In this document: positions 33,773 to 42,367 of the stretch, one piece after another
How the letters are laid out: each line of letters starts with the position of its first letter
How positions within the stretch are numbered: position 1 is the first letter of the stretch
From: Enterococcus mundtii
Lineage (GTDB): Bacteria; Bacillota; Bacilli; Lactobacillales; Enterococcaceae
Length of the DNA: 64,000 nt
NCBI RefSeq assembly: GCF_013394305.1
Contig: NZ_AP019810.1
Span: 248,001-312,000, forward strand
Reading direction: 5' to 3'
Position numbers and translations under genes: made by a program
The notes under the pieces: model-generated
What the model was told of the DNA's origin: nothing
The model's input: the letters and a program-made list of their open reading frames with translations, nothing else
The model's database searches: none

Positions 33773-34954
33773 TCAGTCGTTTATCAAGTCCTTATCCAAT
33801 AAAAACCGTTCGAAGACATTATTTCCCAAAAAAGTTCCTTTTTGTGTCAAATATACTCGGTCTTCTTCATTCACTAACAACTCTTCTGCTACTAACTCAT
33901 CCAGGACAGATTGATACAACGATTCAATCGATCGACCATAACGCTGTAAAAAGTGTTGCCTCTCAATGCCCACCTTTTTTCTTAAACCAAGAAACATCTC
34001 TTCCTCAATTTGATTTTTACGAGATAACTCTTCACGTTCTAATACCGGTAGCTCACCTTCACGTAACGGACGCAAATAATGTTGGATCGGACCTTTATTT
34101 CGATATCGCGTATGATCCAAATAGCCACTTGCCCCTGCGCCAAAACCGAAATAGTGATCATTATTCCAATACATCAAATTGTGTTGCGATTCATGACCAG
34201 CTAAACCAAAGTTACTGATCTCATATTGATGACGTTGGTGTTTTTCCATCGCCGCAATCGTTTCTTCAAACATCCGTGTCTCCGTCTCTTGATCTGGCAA
34301 TTGCAGCCGACCTTGTCGAACCCAATTCATAAACATCGTTTTATTCTCTAAAATCAATGAATAAAGAGAATAATGAGGTAAGTCTAAGGCTAATGCCCGC
34401 TCCAAAGTATCAAGATAGCCTTCTAACGTCTGCCCAGGTAACGCATAGATCAAATCAATGCTGACATTTGAAAAATTTTCCGCCTCTAAAAATCGCATTG
34501 TTTCATAGACATCTTCCGCCGTATGTTTTCGACCAATTTTCTTTAATAAGCGATTATCAAAGGTCTGGACCCCCATCGATAAACGATTGACCCCATAATT
34601 CTTCATTACTTGTAGCTTTTCCCTGGTCAAATCACCAGGATTCGCTTCCACCGTAAACTCTTTTCCTTCATTAAAAGGTAAGATCTCTCTGGCACCAGAC
34701 AATAGTCGATCGAGCTGCTTAGCCGATAAAGAAGTCGGCGTTCCACCACCAACATACAGCGTCTCCAATTCATTCACCGGACGACGCTCTATCATGATCG
34801 CCATTTCCTTTAGTAGCATTTCGACATACTCATCCACTGGTTGACCTTCTAGAAACACTTTATTGAAGTCACAGTAATAACAAATATGTTCGCAAAATGG
34901 GATATGGATATACGCAGAAACCTTATGTTCTACGGATTTGTTTGTTTCTTTCAT
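33773..34954 (-). CDS. hemW: HemW (radical SAM, coproporphyrinogen III oxidase-like)
   Basis: 393 residues. The radical-SAM cluster motif is C-EHI-C-YY-C in YIHIPFCEHICYYCDFNK, followed by YVGGGTPTSL and EANPGDLT. HemW-type proteins bind and hand over heme rather than oxidise coproporphyrinogen. It normally stands just upstream of hrcA in Firmicutes, as here. Its own upstream region is cut short by the mobile element that begins within 90 bases of its start. Confidence 0.92.
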   Translation of the reverse strand: MKETNKSVEHKVSAYIHIPFCEHICYYCDFNKVFLEGQPVDEYVEMLLKEMAIMIERRPVNELETLYVGGGTPTSLSAKQLDRLLSGAREILPFNEGKEFTVEANPGDLTREKLQVMKNYGVNRLSMGVQTFDNRLLKKIGRKHTAEDVYETMRFLEAENFSNVSIDLIYALPGQTLEGYLDTLERALALDLPHYSLYSLILENKTMFMNWVRQGRLQLPDQETETRMFEETIAAMEKHQRHQYEISNFGLAGHESQHNLMYWNNDHYFGFGAGASGYLDHTRYRNKGPIQHYLRPLREGELPVLEREELSRKNQIEEEMFLGLRKKVGIERQHFLQRYGRSIESLYQSVLDELVAEELLVNEEDRVYLTQKGTFLGNNVFERFLLDKDLIND

Positions 34955-35043
34955 TGTTTTTTCTTTCTCCTTACGTCAAAAGTCGTACCGCTTTTCGACC
35001 ACTCTTATATACGCATACTAAACGTATTTAACAAACAAATCCA
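34955..35043. other. Probable left junction (attL) of the ICE
   Basis: The 89 bases between the hemW start and the integrase stop must contain the chromosome/ICE boundary if the ICE begins with its integrase. The repeat that defines att cannot be found because the right end lies beyond the window. Confidence 0.45.
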
Positions 35044-36426
35044 CTAAAAAATCCAAGAATCGACTTCTTGGATCACTTTTTCTTTCGTTGCGCTGGACAC
35101 TTGGTTGTAAATTTCCAGTGTTGTTTTCATATTGGAATGACCAACACGATCCATGATGGCTTTGATTGGGACGCCAGCTTCAGCCAAGAGAGAAATATGT
35201 GTGTAGCGAAAAGTATGAGTAGTAACGTGCTTATTAAACGCAGGATATTTTTCTCTTAAGATATCTTTCACACATTTCACTGGTTTTTTATTGCTACCAC
35301 GTCCATTCATAAACTCATTAAATGAATGATAAACGACTGGCGTACCATTTTGTGTTTGGAAAATCGTAGTTGAGAAAAGAAATTGTTCAGAAGCCCTCAC
35401 TTTTTTGTGATAAGAAGTCTGGTTCTTTCGCTGATACGTCTTTATAAAAGTTCCTTTTTCTCTTTGTTTCATCTCTTTTTGTCTCGCTTCATTTAGTTGA
35501 ATCCTATTTCTAATAATCGCAAGCGAACGATCATCCAAATCGATTTCTCGAATGGAGGAAATAGTCTTTGGCGGATTGCGTATGTATTGCTCAATCGTTC
35601 TACAAGCTGCCACTACGCCTTCATCAATCACTAACTTCTTTGACTGAAAATCCACTTTCTCAATTGTCAACGCACTTAATTCACCAATCCTTAAGCCGTT
35701 TCGAATCAAAAATTCCGCCATGTCTAAGTACAGTTTTCCCATCTTATTGATTTCATGATTACTTTCATATTTCTCATCGATTACTTGGAAAAGAGTACGG
35801 ATCTCCTCTTTCTCTAGAAACTTCTTTTTTCTGCGTTGAATCGCTAATATTTTTCGGTCATTGGGGATTCTCAAAATAACCTTATTCAAATCGAATAAGA
35901 CTAAATCATGCCGATAACCATAAGCGAGAATTTGTTTAAGTAAAGAACGAATCTTTTCTAATGTTGCTTTTTCTAGAAGCGTTTTGCTTTGTTTTGAGCG
36001 GATCGCTAAGATATCTGCCCAAGCCCCTTCCACGAACAAAGGAGTCAGTTGTTGCAGTCGCAGATTATTAGCAAAATGTGGTTGAAGGTATCGGCGAAGA
36101 ATTTCTTTTTGATAATGGACGGTTGTTTGACGTACCGTGGGCGACCAAGCTTTTAACCAAAGTGACGATAATTCACCAAACGTTTCACAATAGTTCGCAT
36201 CAGCAAACATCGAATATTTTTTGAACTCTTTTCCAATCTGTTCCTTCAGATAGCGTAATGCTTGTTTTTCACTTTTAAATCCTTTTGCTTTCCAGTTAAC
36301 ACTTTTCTTTCGCGTCTTTTCTTTGACTGGATCATAATAAACTTGAAATGTACGTAAATATTTCTTCTTATCAACCGTAGTATATGAACTTCGAAGATAC
36401 TGTTTGAACTCTGACGGCCGCAGCAA
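35044..36426 (-). CDS. int: Tyrosine integrase of the ICE
   Basis: 460 residues of the phage integrase family. The N-terminal arm-binding region (residues 1-70, KKYLRTFQVYYDPVKEKTRKK) is followed by the SAM-like core-binding domain and the catalytic domain with Arg in RNGLRIGELSAL, the HxxR box HTFRYTHISLLAEAGV, a following GH, and the nucleophile Tyr in TTLEIYNQVSS. It inserts and excises the element. No excisionase gene is seen next to it, unlike Tn916. Confidence 0.92.
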   Translation of the reverse strand: MLRPSEFKQYLRSSYTTVDKKKYLRTFQVYYDPVKEKTRKKSVNWKAKGFKSEKQALRYLKEQIGKEFKKYSMFADANYCETFGELSSLWLKAWSPTVRQTTVHYQKEILRRYLQPHFANNLRLQQLTPLFVEGAWADILAIRSKQSKTLLEKATLEKIRSLLKQILAYGYRHDLVLFDLNKVILRIPNDRKILAIQRRKKKFLEKEEIRTLFQVIDEKYESNHEINKMGKLYLDMAEFLIRNGLRIGELSALTIEKVDFQSKKLVIDEGVVAACRTIEQYIRNPPKTISSIREIDLDDRSLAIIRNRIQLNEARQKEMKQREKGTFIKTYQRKNQTSYHKKVRASEQFLFSTTIFQTQNGTPVVYHSFNEFMNGRGSNKKPVKCVKDILREKYPAFNKHVTTHTFRYTHISLLAEAGVPIKAIMDRVGHSNMKTTLEIYNQVSSATKEKVIQEVDSWIF

Positions 36427-36545
36427 CTCTCCCTCCTTTCACAAAAAAACGTATAAGTAACAGGTTCCCCTTTTACTTATACGTCTATAATATTTTTTTC
36501 GTAATTAATTTAGATCACTTAAGAGAATAAAAACGTTCGCTCAAA

Positions 36546-38546
36546 TTAAGCATCTATACCTAACACCAGTTCTTCATTTATTTTTACAATGTAAAAAACT
36601 AAAATAATTAATATATAGAAATAATCTTCTTCATCTCCCTTAATAATAGATCCATGAGAATATTTATTTCTCAATCCGAGTGCGTTATCAAACATAGAAT
36701 TATTTAGGATGTAATTTAGATAGTCAACTTCAGGTTTAGCAAAAAGTGTAGTTTCATTAACTAATAAATCTTCCTTTAACATCTCATCTATTTCTTTTTG
36801 TAGTTCGTTTAATTCCTTTTTCCTACTTAACTTTTGAATTCCATGATGATAGTGAATAACACCATATTTATAAAGAACTGAAAATATTAAAACCCTAATT
36901 ACTTGTTTTTCTGTCATATATATTTCTTCATCCTGATTTACAGAGATAATTCTATTATTAACTAAAAAATCAATATGCAATTGTTGATAATTACGGTACA
37001 TACATTTTTTTATCTTATTCTCATTAATTAGCTGTACAAAACTATGTGCATTAAATTCTTTATCAATATATATTAAATCTGATTGATCCGAGAATAACAA
37101 ATGTAAGATTTTTTGTATATTTTGTTTTTTTTCATTTATATAGATATATTTTTTATCTAACAAACTTTTTAGAGAACTGAGAACTGGTGTTGATTCTAAC
37201 TCAAATAACTCTCTATCTATTTCCTTCTCCTCAGTATATAATTTCCATTGCTTCCTTATTTGTTCTTCTAAAGTCACTAAATTTTTAATTTGAATGTTTA
37301 GTTTTTGTGTTTCATCAGCAAAATCTAAAGGTAGCCAATCTACATTAAAATTTTCCTTACTGTAAGCTGAAAAGAAAAAAACTAGTAAATCTTCTATTCT
37401 TGAACCAGTAATCTCCTTTATTCTTTCTTGAAATACTTTGAATGTTAGTAAAATCAAATAATTCTTATTAATAAAGTAAGGGGTAAGTTCATAAGATTTT
37501 TTTGTATAAACCCCTGAGAAAACTCTACTAAAAGTTGAACTTTCCCAATTAGGAAAACTGGGTAAATTAAAAATCCAGTTATCTGTAAAAAAATACTCAA
37601 AATACATCATGTACTCTAGTAGATTCTCTGGATAATTTTCTTTTTCTAGATATTTCAAGTCAACTAAAGTCTTAAAACCTAGTTCAGATTTGTCATAATT
37701 TTCTTTATCAATGTATACTCCAAAACTATACCCAATCCCTCTATTTATTGAAGTACTCTCTTCGCTGAACAGCTCTTCTTCCATTTCTTTGCTTCTTTTT
37801 CTAGCTTTTAGTTGTAGTTTTGCATCAATAGATAATTCTTTCAATCCCATAATTCCATCGCCTATTAACCGCGTATAGTTCAAATTCACGAATTCATATC
37901 CAATATATAGTTCACAGAATCTATACATTTCATCTTTAGTAATATTACTTGGAATAAAATAACCGGGCCTGTCTGAAGTATAATTGCTTAAAAGCAATTC
38001 AAAATTACTAGGGTCTTTCAAAAAATATTTTTTTATTATTAGAGGAAATTCATTCATAAAATATTGACTTTTTAAAAAGTGAGAAATTGGGATTGAATAG
38101 TTTTGTATACATCCATCGAAATCATCCTCACTAATTTTTTCATTTAACTTATATTTTTCAAAACATTCTAAAAAATCGTCTATAAATAAAATCTGACTAT
38201 ATTTGTCTAACTCTATTCTTTCTGATTTTTTTATTATATTTTTTTCCACTTCTTCTGGAGAAAAGAAGTATTCAAAACTCTGTAATATATCATCTTTAGA
38301 TAATTTATTAAAAAAAATAGATATTGACTTATTAATTGCACTCACAGCTTTTTTTACATCTTCTTCGGTTAAAGAACTAGGATAAACTTTATATTTTAAA
38401 AATTTCAAAACATTGTAAATTTCTAAAATATCTAATAAGTTATCCACTTCTACTTCCCCAGAATTTTCTATAATATTTTTTATTCTTTCAAAATGGGAAG
38501 AGGTTGATAAATCTGATAAACCATAAAACTTAACTCGTTCCATCAT
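36546..38546 (-). CDS. Unknown 666-residue protein with a C-terminal HEPN-type RxxxxH motif
   Basis: No family recognised for most of the protein. The C-terminus reads ALGLRNKYSHGS, with Arg626 and His631 in the Rx4H pattern of HEPN ribonuclease domains, followed by a hydrophobic helix as in DUF4209- and Apea-like HEPN proteins. The rest is a long alpha-helical Lys/Glu-rich region without transmembrane segments or a signal peptide. The gene is more AT-rich than the conjugation genes, stands alone between the integrase and the transfer operon, and looks like later-acquired cargo. Abortive-infection or other defence activity is a reasonable guess; a non-catalytic HEPN scaffold is also possible. 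Confidence 0.6.
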   Translation of the reverse strand: MMERVKFYGLSDLSTSSHFERIKNIIENSGEVEVDNLLDILEIYNVLKFLKYKVYPSSLTEEDVKKAVSAINKSISIFFNKLSKDDILQSFEYFFSPEEVEKNIIKKSERIELDKYSQILFIDDFLECFEKYKLNEKISEDDFDGCIQNYSIPISHFLKSQYFMNEFPLIIKKYFLKDPSNFELLLSNYTSDRPGYFIPSNITKDEMYRFCELYIGYEFVNLNYTRLIGDGIMGLKELSIDAKLQLKARKRSKEMEEELFSEESTSINRGIGYSFGVYIDKENYDKSELGFKTLVDLKYLEKENYPENLLEYMMYFEYFFTDNWIFNLPSFPNWESSTFSRVFSGVYTKKSYELTPYFINKNYLILLTFKVFQERIKEITGSRIEDLLVFFFSAYSKENFNVDWLPLDFADETQKLNIQIKNLVTLEEQIRKQWKLYTEEKEIDRELFELESTPVLSSLKSLLDKKYIYINEKKQNIQKILHLLFSDQSDLIYIDKEFNAHSFVQLINENKIKKCMYRNYQQLHIDFLVNNRIISVNQDEEIYMTEKQVIRVLIFSVLYKYGVIHYHHGIQKLSRKKELNELQKEIDEMLKEDLLVNETTLFAKPEVDYLNYILNNSMFDNALGLRNKYSHGSIIKGDEEDYFYILIILVFYIVKINEELVLGIDA

Positions 38547-38689
38547 ATTTCTCCTTTAAAAAGTTCAAAGTTAGTTTTTTATTTAAAGTTTATCACAGTA
38601 CCGATTACTTCATGTAACAATTTTTTGAGAATAAATGAATTGTAACTACGAATATTAACCTATCACAACTTAAAGTATAGGTTTTTATT

Positions 38690-39241
38690 TTAATACTCCC
38701 TCTTCAACGTATTATAGGTCATTTCTGCAATCCTCCCATCTTCTACCTTTGCCACTAATAGGACGCGGACGGTAGAGCCGTTTTGCTGACATTCCAACAA
38801 TACGGCTGCTTCTTCTTCCTCATTTTGAAAAATGGAGATGATTTTTCCGGAACTTTCTAACATGATTCCTGTTTCAACATCGATTCCGTTTAGCTGGATA
38901 CATTCTTCCGTCATCAGTTCTTTTAATTTTCGGTTGCGGTGATCGATACTTGAGAAATTGGCATAGGCTTCTCCATAAGCAGTTAACAGCTCCAAATTAT
39001 CTACGACTATATTTTTCTTGTCTGAATCGCTTGGTTCTGTTTCTTGCGTTTCTTCTTTTGATTCTGTGGTAGCTGTTGTTTCTTCAGGAATAGCTTCTTG
39101 TTTCTTGGTATTTCCAGTCTCTACGATCTGCATAGGCTTTGATTCTTCCACAGTCGAAGTCGTTTCTTGCTGTGTTTCCCTACACGCAGACAAAAACACT
39201 GATAATAAAGTAATCATTGATAACATTACTTTTCGTCTCAT
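38690..39241 (-). CDS. Lipoprotein at the end of the conjugation operon
   Basis: 183 residues from ATG 39241 (AAAGGAAG upstream). The signal peptide MLSMITLLSVFLSAC carries a lipobox ending at Cys, then a Thr/Glu-rich linker (EETTATTESKEETQETE), then a compact domain of about 95 residues with no recognised family. It is probably anchored outside the membrane near the transfer apparatus. Last gene of the transfer operon. Confidence 0.75.
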   Translation of the reverse strand: MRRKVMLSMITLLSVFLSACRETQQETTSTVEESKPMQIVETGNTKKQEAIPEETTATTESKEETQETEPSDSDKKNIVVDNLELLTAYGEAYANFSSIDHRNRKLKELMTEECIQLNGIDVETGIMLESSGKIISIFQNEEEEAAVLLECQQNGSTVRVLLVAKVEDGRIAEMTYNTLKREY

Positions 39242-39255
39242 TTTTTTCTTCCTTT

Positions 39256-40287
39256 CTATTTTTTTCGTACGATACTTGCCACAGTGGTAAATTCTCTCCC
39301 CCATTGTCGGCTGTATCTCGCACAGATTTGTCCTTGTTCCGCATTTTGCTCATAGGTAGTAAATGCGCCGTTTCCTTCGACACTGGCAATAATTCCAGTA
39401 TGTCCATAAATCCCTGGTGCAATCGGATTGCCTGCATACCAGTTGATTACATCTCCCGCTTTGATATCTGAAGGCTTTGGATCAAAAATGACTTCCCAGC
39501 CGTAACTTTCCCAATCATAATCACTGCCAATCAATTCCGCATACATAAATCCTGAGCCCATCAGTGTGGGACCACCTAATTTCTCAACATAATAAGCGGT
39601 CAGTCCATAACATTGTCCATCATAGATCTCTTGACCTAAAACAGCTTCTAAAATATCGATTTTCCCTCCACCGATATTGGCAGAACCGTCACCTAAAGAA
39701 CCTGTCGTTAAACGTTTATACCAATTATTGGCACTTGTTTTCCGCTTGACTTGCTCAATAGGATCATCTTTCGTACCAGCACGTTCCCAATATTTCAGGA
39801 TATCGACTGCCAAAGAATTGATATCTGTTCCTTGCGACATTCGTTTCAATAATTCACTGTCAGAACCATCATGATACCAAGCAAAATCTAATTGAAACGA
39901 AACGGCGCGCCAGTCTTTCTTTTCTTCTTCCGCTTTGGTCAACAGATTGACACGTCGTCCAGAATCCCATTGTGCTAACCCCATGGCATAGCCGCCGATA
40001 GAAGGATTGAATGCCCAAACAGAATTAAATGCTAAGTCACTTTGGATACGAGAAGGAATCAACCCACTTTCATGTTCCATGTTTCCAATCCAGGCAGCCG
40101 CAAATTCTCTTGTTCCTCCTTTTTCTAGAACAAAGTTAAAAACTTCCAGCGCTACTTGTTCCTAGGGCGTTGCTGGGTCAAAATGTGCAGAGTCGCCTGT
40201 TTCTCCAGAAAAGATACTTAAAAATAATAGGAAGGGTACTAGGAATAGAAAAGCACCTCCCAAAAGTACATACGTAAGTTTTTTCAT
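39256..40287 (-). pseudogene. ICE peptidoglycan hydrolase (lysozyme-like plus CHAP), interrupted by TAG
   Basis: Counterpart of Tn916 Orf14 and pCW3 TcpG. From ATG 40287 (GAGGTG upstream) it encodes an N-terminal membrane anchor (VLLGGAFLFLVPFLLFLSIF), but a TAG at 40162-40164 stops it after residue 41. The frame continues with a lysozyme-like domain (AAWIGNMEHESGL..., ...GLAQWDSGRR) and a CHAP amidase domain (YDGQCYGLTAYYVEKLGG..., PGIYGHTGIIASVEGNG). Restart at the ATG at 40080 would lose the anchor and part of the lysozyme domain. The enzyme normally opens the cell wall for the transfer machine, so transfer may be impaired unless TAG is suppressed or is a sequencing error. Confidence 0.82.
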
Positions 40288-40322
40288 TTTTCACCTCATT
40301 TCCACAAAAAAGAAGACTGATT

Positions 40323-42353
40323 TTATAACCAGTCTTCTATCTCTTCTTCCTGTTCCTCTTCAGCACCAAAAAATTGGTCATCGTTTTGTTCCAAACTTGT
40401 AAAATTCTGTTCAGACGAATCAATTACTTCAGTATTCTGCTCATATCTATTGTTGGTATTATTCTCTGAATAGTTCGCAATGAATTCTTGATCTTGTTCG
40501 TGATCAAAGTAGGCTTTTTCTTCTTTTTCAAATTGCAGTTCATCGAAATTGTCGATTGTTACACTTGAATTATCAGTATCAGACATCGTTTCTAGTTCCA
40601 GTGAGTTTTCTTGTTCCACTGATTCGGATTCTGTATTCTCAACAATTGGTTCTATTTCTAAATCAGCTTCAGTATTTTCTGGTGGTTCAGATACTACCGT
40701 TTCATCTGCGATCCATTCATCGGACTCACTTAAAGAATTATCAAAATCTGTTTCTTCTCCCTCCAACTCTGGCAAAGTATCTTCCAATGAATTATCGATT
40801 TGTTCTTCTTCTGATACTTCTTCAAAAACCGCTTCGATTTCAGGCGTTACTTCATCAACATCTTGTTCTTTTTCTTCTATGTCGAAACTTTCTTCAGGTG
40901 CTGAATCTTCTTCCATTTCTGGATTAAAGAATGAACGCAATCCCTGTTTGATCCCTGTGAATTGACCTGTTTCATCGACAAAATGTTCTTTCCCAACATT
41001 TAAGGCTTTATCTGGCAAAAGTGCATCTGCACCACTCATTACCATACCCGCATTTCCAGTATAAGCACCCGCAGCAACCTGAGCTGTTCCTACACCTACT
41101 TCAGTCACTCGTTCTGCTCCTTCTTTGACTTTTTCATTGAGTTGTTTTTCAAAGAACGGCTGCTCGATTTGACCATCTGAGAAGAAACGCAATAAGCGAT
41201 AACGATTTTTCCATAACGTTTTGATCATGACGATTTTTACAACGATCATAATGATTCTTGTGCCTAATAAAACAATGCCGCCTGACAGCACGTTCAATAA
41301 ACTTTCGTTGACTGTTTCAGCGACATTTAGAAACACTTGATCAACTAATTGATTCATCCAAAAGAGTACAGATAGGAAAACGCCATAAATGACTGGCATA
41401 AAGGATACGCCGACAAGGGCTTTAAAGAATTTGAATAGAAGCATTTGGCAACGTGGAAAGAAAGAAGCAAGCGCAATGACTGGAAAAGCAAGGATCAATA
41501 AATTAATCGCCATTTGCATGATTGTTAACATCACACTTACGTATAAGCTCGGTAAAGCTAGGACGAGTAAATTGATTACACCAACCCAAATCGCAAAACT
41601 TTTCTCCATGGTTTTCGCGCCATCTTGCGCAAAGTAAGGATTTTCTTTCTCTAAAGACTCAATATACTTGTCTCTTTCTTTCAGAAATGTTTCTTTGTCA
41701 CTTTCTGATAAACCTGGTTCTTGCAATAACTTTTTTTCTTCTAGTTTTTCACCATTTGGCATTGTCCCATCTAACGATCCACTATTTACATAATTAAAGG
41801 TTTGTTGAATCGTCGCATCAAACATACTGCTTTGATCCGCACCTGATTCATAGGTAGTACCAGAAAGGAAGTTGCTTCGAATGGAAGAAGCTATGCCATT
41901 TAATGACTTAATAATAAAAATAGGGACATCTTGGGTGGTTACATGCCCATTTTGATTGGTTGAAGAAACTTGACCAAACCAACCGAAAAACAATAAAAAT
42001 ACTGCAGCATAATGAAGCAATACTTTTGAAAAATTACGTCGATTCGAGAAGAAACTGACCAATAAATAATAGGCACTGAACAAGATTGCCAATCCCATCA
42101 ATGTACGCGTACCGAATTGAGTACCACCAAAATTATCTAAAATTTTTACAGACATCTCATAAGCTTCGGTTTGTCTTGCGATAAAATAGTCAGATTGATT
42201 CAACACACTTTCACAAAATAGGAAGAAAGAAACACAGAGCTTCAGTATAAAAAAAGGGACGCCTACAAAAAACCAATTTACAGCTTGCCAACCTTTATCA
42301 AGTAAGCCGCCGCCCACTGTATAAGCATCATAACTATCAATCAAATAATTCAT
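40323..42353 (-). CDS. Conjugation membrane protein, Tn916 Orf15/TcpH-like (VirB6 type)
   Basis: 676 residues. The N-terminal two thirds contain about seven to eight membrane segments (for example FFVGVPFFILKLCVSFFLF, LMQMAINLLILAFPVIALASFF, VSFMPVIYGVFLSVLFW). The last 220 residues are strongly acidic and low complexity (EEDSAPEESFDIEEKEQD...). It forms the inner-membrane channel scaffold of the type IV secretion system. It follows the VirB4-like gene by 14 bases. The acidic tail is much longer than the hydrophobic core requires and is probably cytoplasmic. Confidence 0.82.
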   Translation of the reverse strand: MNYLIDSYDAYTVGGGLLDKGWQAVNWFFVGVPFFILKLCVSFFLFCESVLNQSDYFIARQTEAYEMSVKILDNFGGTQFGTRTLMGLAILFSAYYLLVSFFSNRRNFSKVLLHYAAVFLLFFGWFGQVSSTNQNGHVTTQDVPIFIIKSLNGIASSIRSNFLSGTTYESGADQSSMFDATIQQTFNYVNSGSLDGTMPNGEKLEEKKLLQEPGLSESDKETFLKERDKYIESLEKENPYFAQDGAKTMEKSFAIWVGVINLLVLALPSLYVSVMLTIMQMAINLLILAFPVIALASFFPRCQMLLFKFFKALVGVSFMPVIYGVFLSVLFWMNQLVDQVFLNVAETVNESLLNVLSGGIVLLGTRIIMIVVKIVMIKTLWKNRYRLLRFFSDGQIEQPFFEKQLNEKVKEGAERVTEVGVGTAQVAAGAYTGNAGMVMSGADALLPDKALNVGKEHFVDETGQFTGIKQGLRSFFNPEMEEDSAPEESFDIEEKEQDVDEVTPEIEAVFEEVSEEEQIDNSLEDTLPELEGEETDFDNSLSESDEWIADETVVSEPPENTEADLEIEPIVENTESESVEQENSLELETMSDTDNSSVTIDNFDELQFEKEEKAYFDHEQDQEFIANYSENNTNNRYEQNTEVIDSSEQNFTSLEQNDDQFFGAEEEQEEEIEDWL

Positions 42354-42367
42354 TCCTTACCTCCTTC

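Noticed and set aside
40549-40965. Long plus-strand Ser-rich open frame
   Set aside because: It is the antisense of the acidic, low-complexity tail of the Orf15-like protein; no ribosome binding site.
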